This document shows, one piece after another, positions 17,881 to 26,441 of a stretch of 64,000 bases of DNA. The position numbers and the translations under genes are program-made. Below the pieces are notes generated by a model. It saw only the letters and a list, made by a program, of their open reading frames with translations, did not search any database and was not told the origin of the DNA. Numbering within the stretch: the first letter of the stretch is position 1; every line of letters starts with the position of its first letter. The stretch spans positions 1-64,000 of the forward strand of contig NZ_ML660023.1 of assembly GCF_007004645.1 (NCBI RefSeq), in the 5' to 3' direction. The stretch comes from Aliiroseovarius halocynthiae (lineage in GTDB: Bacteria; Pseudomonadota; Alphaproteobacteria; Rhodobacterales; Rhodobacteraceae).

Positions 17881-18296
17881 TGACGTACTGGCTGTTCAAA
17901 TCCGAAGTCTCGACCTGGAGCTGGGACCAACAGGTCGCCAAGGGTGACACGGGCGAGGAATGGGACGGCGTACGCAACTATCAGGCGCGCAACCATATGC
18001 GCACGATGAAAGTGGGCGATCTTGGCTTTTTCTACCACTCGCAGAAAGAAAAAGAGATCGTCGGCATTGTCGAGGTCATCGCGGAAAGCCATCAAGACAG
18101 CACCACAGATGACGAACGCTGGGATTGCGTGGACATCAAAGCCGTACGCGCGCTGCCAAATCCGGTGACGCTGGCCATGTGCAAAGAAGATCCGCGCTTG
18201 ACCGAGATGGTGTTGGTGAACAACACCCGTCTGTCTGTACAACCGGTTGCTGATGCCGAATGGAAGATCATTCTGGAACTTGCGGGCGACGCTTGA
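17880..18296 (+). CDS. EVE-domain protein (PUA-like)
   Basis: A 138-residue protein beginning TYWLFKSEVSTWSWDQ. WDGVRNYQARNHMRTMKVGD and GFFYHSQKEKEIVGIVEV follow, the standard pattern of EVE domains, which have a PUA-like fold and are thought to recognise modified bases in DNA or RNA. The start ATG at 17880 overlaps the yciI stop (TAATG). It is the last gene of the tsaD operon, which fits a link to nucleic-acid modification but does not prove it. It is a stand-alone EVE without a restriction partner. Confidence 0.9.
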   Translation: MTYWLFKSEVSTWSWDQQVAKGDTGEEWDGVRNYQARNHMRTMKVGDLGFFYHSQKEKEIVGIVEVIAESHQDSTTDDERWDCVDIKAVRALPNPVTLAMCKEDPRLTEMVLVNNTRLSVQPVADAEWKIILELAGDA

Positions 18297-18349
18297 CAAC
18301 ACCCCTGCTTGACTGATCGCATAAGACCAGTCGAACAGGAGGAATTTTC

Positions 18350-18739
18350 ATGTTGGAAGTCATACTTGCCGCCATCGCAGGCTATGCGTTTGGCGCAATC
18401 TGGTACATGTCACTGGCGAAACCATGGGTTGCCGCGTCCGGCATTCAGACGGATGCGGACGGGAAGCCGCTAAACGCATCTGACCCGAAACCCTATATCA
18501 TTGCCTTTCTGGGCGCGATCGTTGTCGCAGGCATGATGCGGCACATGTTTTCGATGGCGGGCATTGATGGCGTCGGAAAAGGGTTTGTCACCGGGCTGGG
18601 CCTTGGCTTGTTCGTGGTCGCCCCGTGGATGATCAACAACATCATGTTTAGCGACCGGTCGAAATCTCTGATCTGGCTGGACGGCGGCTATGCCGTTGGT
18701 GGTTGCACCGTGATCGGCATCGTTCTGGGCTTGATGTAG
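18350..18739 (+). CDS. DUF1761-family small membrane protein
   Basis: A 129-residue protein with four hydrophobic helices (about 3-23, 49-68, 75-97 and 109-129). GAIWYMSLAKPWVAASG near the start and WLDGGYAVGG near the end match the DUF1761 pattern. A strong AGGAGG ribosome site lies upstream. It stands 53 bases after the EVE gene and is followed by a hairpin terminator, so it is probably its own unit. No function is known for the family. Confidence 0.7.
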   Translation: MLEVILAAIAGYAFGAIWYMSLAKPWVAASGIQTDADGKPLNASDPKPYIIAFLGAIVVAGMMRHMFSMAGIDGVGKGFVTGLGLGLFVVAPWMINNIMFSDRSKSLIWLDGGYAVGGCTVIGIVLGLM

Positions 18740-18747
18740 CGAAAAAC

Positions 18748-18779
18748 AAGAAGGGGCCCGACGTCTCGGACCCCTTCTT
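18748..18779 (+). terminator. Hairpin terminator after the DUF1761 gene
   Basis: AAGAAGGGG pairs with CCCCTTCTT, with an inner CCGA/TCGG stem around a CGTC loop and one mismatch. It starts 8 bases after the stop. There is no long T run, so it may be a weak or bidirectional stop. Confidence 0.65.
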
Positions 18780-18877
18780 CACCCCACGTGCTCCCTCAGC
18801 ACCACACGTGTCTCTGAAAATATAAGGTCCGGCCATCCTGGTCCGTATGTTGAAGCTAGCGCAGTTGCCGCTGCCCC

Positions 18878-18912
18878 GCAATTGAATAGCCCGTAAAATA
18901 CCATTCAATTGC
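18878..18912. repeat. Perfect 10-bp inverted repeat
   Basis: GCAATTGAAT and ATTCAATTGC are exact reverse complements separated by 15 bases. The repeat sits between the terminator of the DUF1761 gene and the terminator of the DUF2853 gene, where no promoter is expected. It could be a regulator site or the stem of a small transcript. Confidence 0.6.
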
Positions 18913-18943
18913 AACGTGTTACACTTAATGAGTGGTTAAAAGA

Positions 18944-18969
18944 AAAGCGCGACCAAGGGGCCGCGCTTT
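18944..18969 (-). terminator. Rho-independent terminator of the DUF2853 gene
   Basis: Read on the minus strand, AAAGCGCG and CGCGCTTT form a stem with a 10-base loop, followed by TTCTTTT. It lies about 24 bases after the minus-strand stop at 18993. Confidence 0.75.
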
Positions 18970-18992
18970 CAGCATTCTGTCTGTCGGGCAGA

Positions 18993-19334
18993 TCAGCCGT
19001 ATACGGCCTCTTTCCCGAAATGCTTCACCAGCATGTAATAGACAACAGCGCGGTACTTGTTGCGCTCGCTGCGGCCATAGGTGTCGATGACGGCGTTGAT
19101 CGCATCCATCAGTTGGGGACCATCAGCCAAACCCAGCTTCTTGATCAGGAAGTTTTCCTTAACGGTCTCAAGTTCGCTGTCTTGCGTGGCAGCAACGGTC
19201 GAGGCGTCGTCGTTATAGATCGCAGGACCACATCCGATGGTCACTTTGGTCAGCAGGTCCATATCCGGCGACATGCCACATTTGTTCTTAAGATCGTCCG
19301 CATATTTCGCGATCAGATCGTCACGCTTTCCCAT
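18993..19334 (-). CDS. DUF2853-family protein
   Basis: A 113-residue soluble helical protein. KYADDLKNKCGMSPDMDLL, CGPAIYNDDASTVA and YGRSERNKYRAVVYYMLVKH are the recognisable blocks of DUF2853, small proteins of unknown function found widely in Proteobacteria and Bacteroidetes. The ATG at 19334 is natural, and its transcript ends at a clear terminator near 18944. It is monocistronic and divergent from the LysM/BON gene. Confidence 0.8.
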   Translation of the reverse strand: MGKRDDLIAKYADDLKNKCGMSPDMDLLTKVTIGCGPAIYNDDASTVAATQDSELETVKENFLIKKLGLADGPQLMDAINAVIDTYGRSERNKYRAVVYYMLVKHFGKEAVYG

Positions 19335-19448
19335 TTCTGTCTCCCAATTTTCTGGTGGTCCAATTTAGTCTTCGAAACTCTAGGCGGAAAAAGGGCGTCC
19401 ACAAAGGAAAAGTTTGCGCCAGCATTCCCCCTAGGTTTTTTCGCCTAT

Positions 19449-19476
19449 TTGACGCAGGATGACTGCGACACATACT
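19449..19476 (+). promoter_or_regulatory. Candidate sigma-70 promoter of the LysM/BON gene
   Basis: TTGACG (19449-19454) and CATACT (19471-19476) are separated by 16 bases, 17 bases upstream of the start codon. This is a reasonable -35/-10 pair, but the short leader means it is only a candidate. Confidence 0.35.
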
Positions 19477-19492
19477 ACTCAAGGAGAGAAAA

Positions 19493-19912
19493 ATGGGTCT
19501 TTGGAATTTTGTTAAAGGCGCAGGTAAGTCGCTTTTTGGTGGCGGTGATGAAACCGCATCCGCTGACACCCTGAACAAAGAAGTGGCCGATCTGGGCATT
19601 GATACGTCTGGTCTGGACATTCAGGTCGTAGGTGAAAAAGTCACCGTCAAAGGCGGCGAGAACCTAAGCGCGGAAGATCGCGAGAAGGTCATCCTGGCCG
19701 TGGGCAACGTCGAAGGCGTGGCCGAGGTTGAAGCCGACCTTGAAGCCGATCCTACGTTCCACACTGTCGAAAAAGGTGACACGCTTTGGGCGATCGCTGA
19801 AAAGACGCTGGGCAACGGCGCGCGCTATGAAGAGATCTTCGAGGCGAACAAACCGATGCTGTCGCACCCCGACAAGATCTATCCGGGTCAGAACCTGCGC
19901 ATCCCCGCGTAA
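19493..19912 (+). CDS. BON-LysM protein (Kbp/YgaU type)
   Basis: A 139-residue protein with a BON domain (about 22-83, LNKEVADLGIDTSGLDIQVV ... VEGVAEVEAD) and a C-terminal LysM domain (about 88-138, FHTVEKGDTLWAIAEKTLGN ... IYPGQNLRIP). E. coli Kbp (YgaU) has the same two-domain build and binds potassium; by family this is a soluble osmotic-stress-type protein, although it has no signal peptide. A good AAGGAGAG site precedes the ATG. It is monocistronic, with a terminator at 19937. Confidence 0.88.
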   Translation: MGLWNFVKGAGKSLFGGGDETASADTLNKEVADLGIDTSGLDIQVVGEKVTVKGGENLSAEDREKVILAVGNVEGVAEVEADLEADPTFHTVEKGDTLWAIAEKTLGNGARYEEIFEANKPMLSHPDKIYPGQNLRIPA

Positions 19913-19936
19913 TCGCGACCACACGAAACAGTTGAA

Positions 19937-19970
19937 TGCGGCCTTGCAGATGCAGGGCCGCAATTTTATT
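19937..19970 (+). terminator. Rho-independent terminator after the LysM/BON gene
   Basis: TGCGGCC pairs with GGCCGCA, with an inner TGC/GCA stem, followed by ATTTTATT. It starts 24 bases after the stop. Confidence 0.8.
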
Positions 19971-20031
19971 CCGATATTTCTATGTGAACCGCAATTTTCG
20001 ACTTGTGGCACCTGCCAATTCCCTGTCTCAT

Positions 20032-20054
20032 CTCGTGGATAATATAGACACGAG
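20032..20054 (+). promoter_or_regulatory. Inverted repeat around the -10 of the TrpB-like gene
   Basis: CTCGTG and CACGAG flank GATAATATAGA, whose TAATAT looks like a -10 element just upstream of the start at 20066. An operator over the -10 is suggested; no regulator is assigned. Confidence 0.35.
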
Positions 20055-20065
20055 GGAACACAGGA

Positions 20066-21274
20066 ATGGCGTCTTATCTTAAATCCACACCGACACGCGA
20101 CGGGTTCTTTGGCGAATACGGAGGCGCAATGCTGCCGCCCCCGCTGGAACCGCATTTCAAAGAGATCCGCGAAGCCTATGACCGGATCTCGAAGTCGGCG
20201 GATTTCATCGCCGAGCTGCGCCATATCCGCAAGCACTTCCAAGGCCGTCCGACCCCTGTGTCCTATCTGAAAAACCTGTCCGAGCAATGCGGTGGCGCCC
20301 AGATCTATGCGAAACGCGAAGACCTGAATCACACTGGCGCACACAAGCTGAACCACTGTATGGGCGAAGGCCTGCTGGCCAAGTTTATGGGTAAGAAAAA
20401 GCTGATGGCTGAAACCGGCGCCGGCCAGCACGGCGTAGCCTTGGCCACCGCCGCGGCCTATTTCGGTCTGGAGTGTGAAATCCACATGGGCGAGATCGAC
20501 ATCGCCAAAGAAGCCCCCAACGTCACCCGCATGAAACTGTTGGGCGCCGAGGTTGTTCCCGTGGGCTTCGGGGGTCGCTCGCTGAAAGAAGCCGTGGACA
20601 GCTGTTTCGGCAGCTATATGGAGCAGGCTGACAATGCCCTGTTCGCCATTGGTTCGGTCGTGGGTCCGCACCCGTTCCCGATGATGGTCCGCGACTTCCA
20701 GCACATTGTGGGCGTTGAAGCACGCGAGCAATTCCTTGAAATGACCGGCGGTCTGCCCGACATGGTTGCCGCTTGTGTAGGTGGCGGTTCGAACGCAATG
20801 GGCCTGTTCTCGGGCTTTATCGACGATGAAGACGTGTCGTTGCATGGTGTTGAACCCATGGGCACCTCGTCGAAACTGGGCGAGCACGCCGCGACGATCA
20901 CGTTCGGCGAAGACGGCGACATCCACGGCTTCCGCACCATGGTCCTGAAAGACGAAAACGGCGAACCCGCGCCGGTGCACACCGTGGCCTCGGGTCTGGA
21001 TTATCCGGGCGTTGGTCCAGAACACGCGCACCTGCACCGCACCGGCAAGGCAAACTATACTGCCTGTGACGACAAGGAGGCCCTGAACGCCTTCTTCACC
21101 GTCAGCCGCACCGAAGGCATTATCCCCGCACTGGAAAGCGCCCATGCCGTGGCCTTCGCCATGCGTGAAGCACCAAAGCATCCGGGCAAGTCGATCCTGA
21201 TCAACATGTCGGGACGTGGGGACAAGGATATCGATTACGTGACCGAGAATTTCGGGTTCGGCGAAAACCTTTAA
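20066..21274 (+). CDS. trpB: Tryptophan synthase beta-subunit, stand-alone divergent paralogue
   Basis: A 402-residue PLP enzyme of the TrpB family, which joins indole and serine to make tryptophan. The PLP lysine is Lys94 in [10 protein letters not shown], the catalytic Glu is Glu116 in ETGAGQHG, and the phosphate loop GGGSN is at 239-243. [15 protein letters not shown] and the end [11 protein letters not shown] are standard. However, the start lacks the usual TrpB N-terminus, blocks such as [18 protein letters not shown] differ from typical TrpB, and neither trpA nor trpF is beside it. It is flanked by terminators, so it is transcribed alone. It may use free indole; a different amine substrate cannot be excluded. 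Confidence 0.85.
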   Translation: MASYLKSTPTRDGFFGEYGGAMLPPPLEPHFKEIREAYDRISKSADFIAELRHIRKHFQGRPTPVSYLKNLSEQCGGAQIYAKREDLNHTGAHKLNHCMGEGLLAKFMGKKKLMAETGAGQHGVALATAAAYFGLECEIHMGEIDIAKEAPNVTRMKLLGAEVVPVGFGGRSLKEAVDSCFGSYMEQADNALFAIGSVVGPHPFPMMVRDFQHIVGVEAREQFLEMTGGLPDMVAACVGGGSNAMGLFSGFIDDEDVSLHGVEPMGTSSKLGEHAATITFGEDGDIHGFRTMVLKDENGEPAPVHTVASGLDYPGVGPEHAHLHRTGKANYTACDDKEALNAFFTVSRTEGIIPALESAHAVAFAMREAPKHPGKSILINMSGRGDKDIDYVTENFGFGENL

Positions 21275-21292
21275 CCCTTGTGGGCTAATGCG

Positions 21293-21319
21293 AAAGGGGC
21301 CATCACGGCCCCCTTTTTT
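21293..21319 (+). terminator. Terminator between trpB and the outer-membrane protein gene
   Basis: GGGGCC-atcac-GGCCCC is followed by CTTTTTTG, 19 bases after the trpB stop. With AAAG on the left side it may also stop the converging outer-membrane gene. Confidence 0.85.
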
Positions 21320-21335
21320 GCTCTGTTGCCAGCGC

Positions 21336-21851
21336 TTAGAAGTTCAGGCCAACACGCAGACCCAACTGGTTCGAGATCGCCTCGCCACCGCCGGGAAGGC
21401 TTTCATAGCGGTTGTGGCTATACTCGGCACCGACGAACATGTTGTCCGAAACTTTGTGGTCATAGCCAACGCCAAGCAGATAGCCTGTGGCATGACCGCC
21501 GGTTGAAACACCGCTGCGAAGATACCCGACGGTACCATATGCCAAACCAGCGTCGCTCAACTTAAGACCGTAGCGGGCTTTGACTTTGATCTGGTTTTTC
21601 AACTCAGCACCCGAGCTTAGCGTCTGGTCGGGGTTCGAGTAACCCAATTCAGCACCGGCGACCGAGCCACCCATATCTAAGTTGTAACCAACGAAGCCGC
21701 CATAGGTTGTACCATTGCCGCTGCTCAGGCCTGACGCCGGTTTGCTGATACCGACTTCGGCACCACCATAGATTCCTGACCAGTCTTCCGCAGTTGCTGC
21801 CAAGGGCAGAGTGGAGGACAGGGCCAGTACGACTGCTGCAAGCTTTTTCAT
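21336..21851 (-). CDS. Outer-membrane beta-barrel protein (OmpA/Omp25-like porin family)
   Basis: A 171-residue protein with a signal peptide (1-21, cleavage about ATA-ED). About eight amphipathic beta strands follow, with typical motifs GIYGGAEVG, YGGFVGYNLD, VKARYGLKLS, YGTVGY and VGAEYSHNRYES, and it ends with an aromatic residue (LGLRVGLNF) as expected for BAM-inserted barrels. It should be a small monomeric eight-strand barrel in the outer membrane. AAGGAGA lies before the ATG. It is monocistronic and shares the terminator with trpB. Confidence 0.85.
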   Translation of the reverse strand: MKKLAAVVLALSSTLPLAATAEDWSGIYGGAEVGISKPASGLSSGNGTTYGGFVGYNLDMGGSVAGAELGYSNPDQTLSSGAELKNQIKVKARYGLKLSDAGLAYGTVGYLRSGVSTGGHATGYLLGVGYDHKVSDNMFVGAEYSHNRYESLPGGGEAISNQLGLRVGLNF

Positions 21852-22175
21852 ATCTTTTCTCCTTACTCGTCATCGGGAGTGTGCAGCCATCCGCGGCACC
21901 TTGCCCGATCTGTGCTAACGCTAACGCCGGGATGTGTCGGAGAACAATCCCGGAAAATTCCCGCCTTGCGCGAGCTTGGCGTATATTCGCCGCCCAATGC
22001 GCGACAGCGTGCCTATGAAAGAAATGTTTCAACAAATTGTTCGCCGGAAGCCTTGAAGAAGCGAGCATCGAACACGACGTAGGGTAAGGATCATCCCATC
22101 TGATGAAAATCAGTCATTTCTATCAGTATCTTGCCACGTGGATGGTGGCCGACTTGTGAGCCCCGGCGCGCGGGT
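21852..22175. other. Intergenic stretch upstream of the outer-membrane gene
   Basis: This holds the promoter side of the minus-strand barrel gene and the 3' side of the extensin-like gene. A GCCAC/GTGGC hairpin near 22128-22145 may end the extensin-like transcript. No coding frame or RNA was recognised. Confidence 0.4.
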
Positions 22176-22928
22176 TCACCGGCAAAGACCCCAGCCCGTT
22201 GTCTGGAGGTGAAAATGGTCCGCGTGCAGCCTGTTATATTCCGGACCCAGCACCAAACGGAACCACCGACAGGATCCACGCCAGATCTGGCGCATGAACG
22301 CGGCCTCGGGACCTGCCCCCTCCCAATCCTTCAACAAGGTCAGCCGACGTCCGTCTGACAGACGCACCCCGGTGATGTCGAAGGACCGCGCGGTTGCATG
22401 GCTGCTCCATCCACTCGACGTTCCGCGCGAGGTGCGCATCTTGCGGCAATTATAGCTGCCTATATGCAGAAGCTGCGAAACATCCGTTCCAAGATGCGCC
22501 TTTGCCGCAGGCTGAAGCTCGTGATGTTCCCACATGGCAAGGCGCAGCGCGGTACTGCAACGTGTCTCGACTGGGGCCACTTGCGCCCCGATCAGGGTCG
22601 ACAGGCTGCCCCGCTGCGCAATCCCGCAATGTTCGCCCGACGTAAACTCCTTAAGCTGCGAAAAGCCGACCCCCGCCCGCGCCAACACATCGCGACAGGC
22701 GGCCTCGTCCCGCGCTGCCAGAAACAGCTGCCAATGCGTCACTGGCGTGACCGGCGCGGTGATCGACAGCGGGCGTGTCGGGTTCCAATGGTCTGGTAAC
22801 ACGCTGTCGGGCCGCACCAACAACCACATCGCGAAAAGCGCGAAAATGCACAGCGAACACAGTGCCGAGAATAGAAAAAGCGCCGCCCGTAAGACGAACG
22901 GACGGCGCTTTATGAGGTCTTCTTCCAT
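22176..22928 (-). CDS. Extensin-like C-terminal domain protein, membrane anchored
   Basis: A 250-residue protein with one N-terminal transmembrane helix (about 12-38) and a periplasmic extensin-like domain (PF06904 type, about 62-250). Typical parts are AACRDVLARAGVGFSQL, SWSSHATARSFDITGVRLSDGR (given here in part), FMRQIWRGSCRWF and the end NRLHADHFHLQTTGWGLCR. His, Asp and Arg residues in HATARSFDI and ADHFHLQ resemble a metallopeptidase-like site (compare the D-Ala-D-Ala peptidase fold). The ATG at 22928 is chosen because it follows the ahcY stop by 10 bases and precedes the basic residues before the helix. It is probably cotranscribed with ahcY; a cell-wall role is likely but unproven. 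Confidence 0.75.
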   Translation of the reverse strand: MEEDLIKRRPFVLRAALFLFSALCSLCIFALFAMWLLVRPDSVLPDHWNPTRPLSITAPVTPVTHWQLFLAARDEAACRDVLARAGVGFSQLKEFTSGEHCGIAQRGSLSTLIGAQVAPVETRCSTALRLAMWEHHELQPAAKAHLGTDVSQLLHIGSYNCRKMRTSRGTSSGWSSHATARSFDITGVRLSDGRRLTLLKDWEGAGPEAAFMRQIWRGSCRWFRLVLGPEYNRLHADHFHLQTTGWGLCR

Positions 22929-22938
22929 CACTGAACGA

Positions 22939-24330
22939 TCAGTAGCGGTAATGTTCCGGCTTGAACGGGCCTTCGGTTGAGACACCGATATAGTCCGCCT
23001 GTTCTTTGTTAAGCGACGACAGTTTCACGCCGATACGATCCAGATGCAGACGTGCGACTTTCTCGTCCAGATGCTTGGGCAGGATGTAGACGTCGTTGTT
23101 GTACTCGTCGCCTTTCAGCCACAGCTCCATCTGCGCCAGAACCTGGTTGGTGAAGCTGGCCGACATCACGAAGGAGGGGTGCCCGGTGGCGTTGCCAAGG
23201 TTCAGCAGACGGCCTTCCGACAGCAGGATGATGCGGCTGCCCGAGGGCATCTCGATCATGTCCACTTGGTCCTTGATGTTCGTCCATTTGTGGTTCTTCA
23301 GGTTCGCCACCTGAATTTCGTTGTCGAAGTGGCCGATGTTGCCAACAATCGCCATGTCCTTCATCGCGCGCATATGCTCGATGCGGATCACGTCTTTGTT
23401 GCCGGTGGTTGTGATGAAGATGTCGGCGTCAGAAACGGCATCTTCCAACGTCACAACCTCGAACCCGTCCATGGCGGCCTGCAGCGCGCAGATCGGGTCG
23501 ATTTCGGTCACTTTCACGCGGGCGCCAGCGCCACGAAGCGACGCGGCCGAGCCTTTGCCCACATCGCCATAGCCACACACAACAGCAACCTTACCGGCCA
23601 TCATGGTGTCAGTGGCGCGGCGGATGCCGTCGACCAGCGATTCCTTACAGCCGTATTTGTTGTCGAATTTCGACTTGGTGACCGAGTCGTTCACGTTGAT
23701 CGCCGGGAAGGGCAGCTGACCGTTCTTCACCAGATCATACAGGCGGTGCACGCCGGTGGTGGTCTCTTCCGAGACGCCTTTGATCTGATCACGCATCTTG
23801 GTGAACCAACCGGGGCTGGCCTCCATACGCTTTTTGATCTGGGCAAACACCGCGATTTCCTCTTCCGAGGTCGGTGTTTCGATCAGGTTGGTCTCGCCGT
23901 TTTCGACGCGCGCACCCAGCAAGATGTACAGCGTCGCGTCGCCGCCATCATCCAGGATCAGGTTCGGGCCTTCCGGGAATTGGAAGGACAGGTCCAGATA
24001 GTCCCAGTGTTCTTCCAGCGACTGGCCTTTGATGGCGAACACCGGAACGCCAGCTTGCGCAATCGCGGCAGCCGCGTGGTCTTGGGTCGAGAAGATGTTG
24101 CACGACGCCCAGCGCACATCCGCGCCCAGCGCGACCAGCGTTTCGATCAGAACCGCGGTCTGAATGGTCATGTGCAGCGATCCCACGATGCGCGAACCGG
24201 CCAGCGGCTTCGAGTCACCATATTCATCGCGCAGAGCCATCAGGCCAGGCATCTCTGTTTCAGCAATATCCAATTCCTTGCGACCGAATTCGGCAAGGGT
24301 AATATCTTTTACGATAAAGTCTTCGGACAT
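22939..24330 (-). CDS. ahcY: Adenosylhomocysteinase
   Basis: A 463-residue NAD-dependent enzyme that splits S-adenosylhomocysteine into adenosine and homocysteine, clearing the product inhibitor of methyltransferases. [15 protein letters not shown], the Cys-containing [15 protein letters not shown], the NAD-binding [25 protein letters not shown] and the C-terminal [19 protein letters not shown] with HYRY are diagnostic. I use the ATG at 24330 (TTGGAG seven bases upstream) rather than 24342. It is followed by the extensin-like gene and diverges from a GT8 gene across 86 bases. I looked for a SAH or SAM riboswitch in the leader and did not see one. Confidence 0.97.
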   Translation of the reverse strand: MSEDFIVKDITLAEFGRKELDIAETEMPGLMALRDEYGDSKPLAGSRIVGSLHMTIQTAVLIETLVALGADVRWASCNIFSTQDHAAAAIAQAGVPVFAIKGQSLEEHWDYLDLSFQFPEGPNLILDDGGDATLYILLGARVENGETNLIETPTSEEEIAVFAQIKKRMEASPGWFTKMRDQIKGVSEETTTGVHRLYDLVKNGQLPFPAINVNDSVTKSKFDNKYGCKESLVDGIRRATDTMMAGKVAVVCGYGDVGKGSAASLRGAGARVKVTEIDPICALQAAMDGFEVVTLEDAVSDADIFITTTGNKDVIRIEHMRAMKDMAIVGNIGHFDNEIQVANLKNHKWTNIKDQVDMIEMPSGSRIILLSEGRLLNLGNATGHPSFVMSASFTNQVLAQMELWLKGDEYNNDVYILPKHLDEKVARLHLDRIGVKLSSLNKEQADYIGVSTEGPFKPEHYRY

Positions 24331-24416
24331 GATGCACTCCAATAAATCACGTTTGCCGGAGGCCTAGCATTCAATTATCAAGCAAGCAACACGTTCCAAA
24401 TCAGAAAGCTTGGTCA

Positions 24417-25382
24417 TTGACAGACGCTTCATCAAACACCAGCACTTCTCGGCACCGACACGCAGTGTTCATCACCTGCGACGAAAACTATTTTCCGTAT
24501 ACGCTGTTTCTGGCATCTGAAATCGCGATGGCGTTTCCGCAGCGACGGTTTGATATCTGCATTATTCACTCCGGAGAAGCCCCACACCATCCGCTTGCTG
24601 CCCAGCACGATCTACGGCTGATACCCTTTTCGCAGCAAGATCGACTGGACGGCCTGCAAACCAATCGCCACCTCAGCATCGCCGCATTTCAACGCATCGC
24701 TGTGCCTGAAATGCTGAAAGATGACTATGATCGCTTGCTGTATCTTGACGTGGACATCCGCTATCAACGCGGCGACCTGCATAAACTGTTCGAGATTGAT
24801 CTGTCTGGCCACCCGGTTGCTGCGGTTCTGGACCCGTATCAGCACCGAAAAATGGGCCGCTGTATGACCGAATTCAAAGCCGCCGGTCTGGACAACACCC
24901 GCTATTTCAACTCGGGTGTCATGCTGATTGATGTCAAAGCCTATCTCGAACAGGACATTTGCGAGCGGGCGCTGGAATTCGCGCAACGCAACGATCCGAA
25001 ACTGAGCGTACAAAATGATCAAAGCGCGCTTAACCTTGCGCTTTACGATAATTGGGTCGAGCTCGGCCCGGTATGGAACTGGCCCGCATGCCACCACTAC
25101 ATTTCATATCGGCATTTTGTTGATCCATGTTTCCTGCATTATATGGGCAAACGCAAACCCTGGAACGATGTCTCAGGATACCACGCCGCTATCGACGTGA
25201 ACGCCTATTCCCGGTTTATCAAAACACACTTCCCCGAGCGTTTTTCATCGCTTCCCACGCGTCATGTACATGACAAACACGCCTGGAAGTGGCCGTTGCT
25301 GTTTTTACGGCAGGTGAAAGACTACTACCGTATCCGCCCCTATCTAACGCGGTTCTCAGAGGACGATTTTGAACTGAAATGA
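24417..25382 (+). CDS. Family 8 glycosyltransferase
   Basis: A 321-residue GT-A fold enzyme. Its GT8 features are an N-terminal HAVFITCDENYFPYTLFLA, the nucleotide-sugar and Mn-binding D-x-D in YDRLLYLDVDIRY (about 114-126), FNSGVMLIDVKAYLEQ, QNDQSALNLAL, and HYMGKRKPW near the end. Such enzymes move glucose or galactose to lipopolysaccharide or other surface glycans. The only start that keeps the first strand is a TTG at 24417; no ATG is available before residue 38. Its stop overlaps the HD-hydrolase gene by 4 bases. It was probably inserted between ahcY and the reg genes. Confidence 0.85.
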   Translation: MTDASSNTSTSRHRHAVFITCDENYFPYTLFLASEIAMAFPQRRFDICIIHSGEAPHHPLAAQHDLRLIPFSQQDRLDGLQTNRHLSIAAFQRIAVPEMLKDDYDRLLYLDVDIRYQRGDLHKLFEIDLSGHPVAAVLDPYQHRKMGRCMTEFKAAGLDNTRYFNSGVMLIDVKAYLEQDICERALEFAQRNDPKLSVQNDQSALNLALYDNWVELGPVWNWPACHHYISYRHFVDPCFLHYMGKRKPWNDVSGYHAAIDVNAYSRFIKTHFPERFSSLPTRHVHDKHAWKWPLLFLRQVKDYYRIRPYLTRFSEDDFELK

Positions 25383-25975
25383 GCAAGCAACCCCGCGCGT
25401 GGCAACGTATGCTTTCTGGTCGGCGGCTGGATCTTCTGGATCCAACCCCCGTGGATATCGAGATCGAGGACATCGCCCATGGCCTTGCCTTTGTGGCACG
25501 CTGGAACGGGCAGACCTTTGGCGATTTCCCTTATTCCGTGGCCGAACATTCGCTTCTGGTCGAAGCACTTTATTCCCGAATGAACCCCAAAGCCCCTGTA
25601 AAATGGCAATTGGCAGCGCTTCTGCACGACGCGCCGGAATATGTGATCGGTGATATGATTTCACCCGTGAAAGCCTCGGTCGGTGCAGGGTACGGAGAGC
25701 TGGACGACCGGCTAACAGCCGCCATCCATATCCGCTTTGGCCTGCCCGCGAAGATCCCTGCCACAGTGAAGAAGGCGGTCAAACGCGCCGATAAGGTTTC
25801 GGCCTATCTGGAAGCCACTCAGATCGCCGGGTTCAGCGCTGAGGAAGCCGGAAAATTCTTTGGCATACCCGATCCAAAGATCGTTGATGGGCTGGACATC
25901 ACGCTGCGCCCACCTGCCGAGGTCCGCGCCGATTTTACGGCCCGTCACAACAGCCTGTTAAAGCAGATGTCATGA
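25379..25975 (+). CDS. HD-domain hydrolase (YfbR-like 5'-nucleotidase type)
   Basis: A 198-residue protein with HD-domain residues His57 (SVAEHSLLV), His83-Asp84 (ALLHDAPEYVIGDM) and a later Asp in KRADKVSAYLEATQ. This pattern, with the E-Y-V/L-x-D after the HD, is typical of YfbR-like deoxynucleoside 5'-monophosphatases. The N-terminal RAWQRMLSGRRLDLLDPTP is common in alphaproteobacterial members. It overlaps the GT8 gene upstream and the first GNAT gene downstream by 4 bases each, so the four genes are one operon. Substrate is not established from sequence. Confidence 0.85.
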   Translation: MSKQPRAWQRMLSGRRLDLLDPTPVDIEIEDIAHGLAFVARWNGQTFGDFPYSVAEHSLLVEALYSRMNPKAPVKWQLAALLHDAPEYVIGDMISPVKASVGAGYGELDDRLTAAIHIRFGLPAKIPATVKKAVKRADKVSAYLEATQIAGFSAEEAGKFFGIPDPKIVDGLDITLRPPAEVRADFTARHNSLLKQMS

Positions 25976-26436
25976 TTACCACCCGCGAAGCCACCCCGGA
26001 CGACGCCCAAGCAATGAGCAATCTGATCACGCCCATTCTGGAAGGGTGGAAAAGCGCCCGGCGGCGCGATCCCGACCATATGCTGGCAAACTATATCCAG
26101 AACCCGGACAATATTCGTTGCACCGTTGCCCTTGATGACGCCGGACGGCTGGTTGGGTTTCAGTCCCTGATCCTGCCCAGCGCCACAAACCCCTATAACA
26201 CCCCGGAAGGTTGGGGCGAGATCGGAACCTATGTGGCCCTCGATGCTGGACGTGGTGGAATTGGCCGCGTGTTGTTCGCCGCATCGGTTCAGGCAGCGCA
26301 GGCCGCTGGGATAACGACCATCGAAGCCTCGATCGGGGACGATAATGACAATGGGTTAGGTTTCTACAGCGCGATTGGATTTATCACCTATGCGACCGAA
26401 CCCGGCGTGATCCGCAAGCGATTTGAGGTGGAATAG
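25972..26436 (+). CDS. GNAT-family N-acetyltransferase
   Basis: A 154-residue acetyl-CoA-dependent acyltransferase. The fold is visible as TREATPDDAQAMSNLI at the start, the acetyl-CoA loop as GRGGIGRVLF (variant of R/Q-x-x-G-x-G/A), and NDNGLGFYSAIGF as the C-terminal motif B. It overlaps the HD gene by 4 bases and is followed after 5 bases by a clearly related GNAT gene. The acceptor substrate is unknown; amine or amino-acid detoxification is only a general possibility. Confidence 0.85.
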   Translation: MITTREATPDDAQAMSNLITPILEGWKSARRRDPDHMLANYIQNPDNIRCTVALDDAGRLVGFQSLILPSATNPYNTPEGWGEIGTYVALDAGRGGIGRVLFAASVQAAQAAGITTIEASIGDDNDNGLGFYSAIGFITYATEPGVIRKRFEVE

Positions 26437-26441
26437 AGACT

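Noticed and set aside
19664-21181. 505-codon minus-strand frame over the LysM and TrpB-like genes
   Set aside because: Antisense shadow of clearly conserved proteins; composition is typical of a reversed GC-rich gene and no family is visible.
23044-24345. 433-codon plus-strand frame opposite ahcY
   Set aside because: Shadow of adenosylhomocysteinase, whose motifs are complete.
24331-24416. SAH or SAM riboswitch before ahcY
   Set aside because: The leader is short and I could not fold it into any of these riboswitch patterns; a covariance-model search would settle it.
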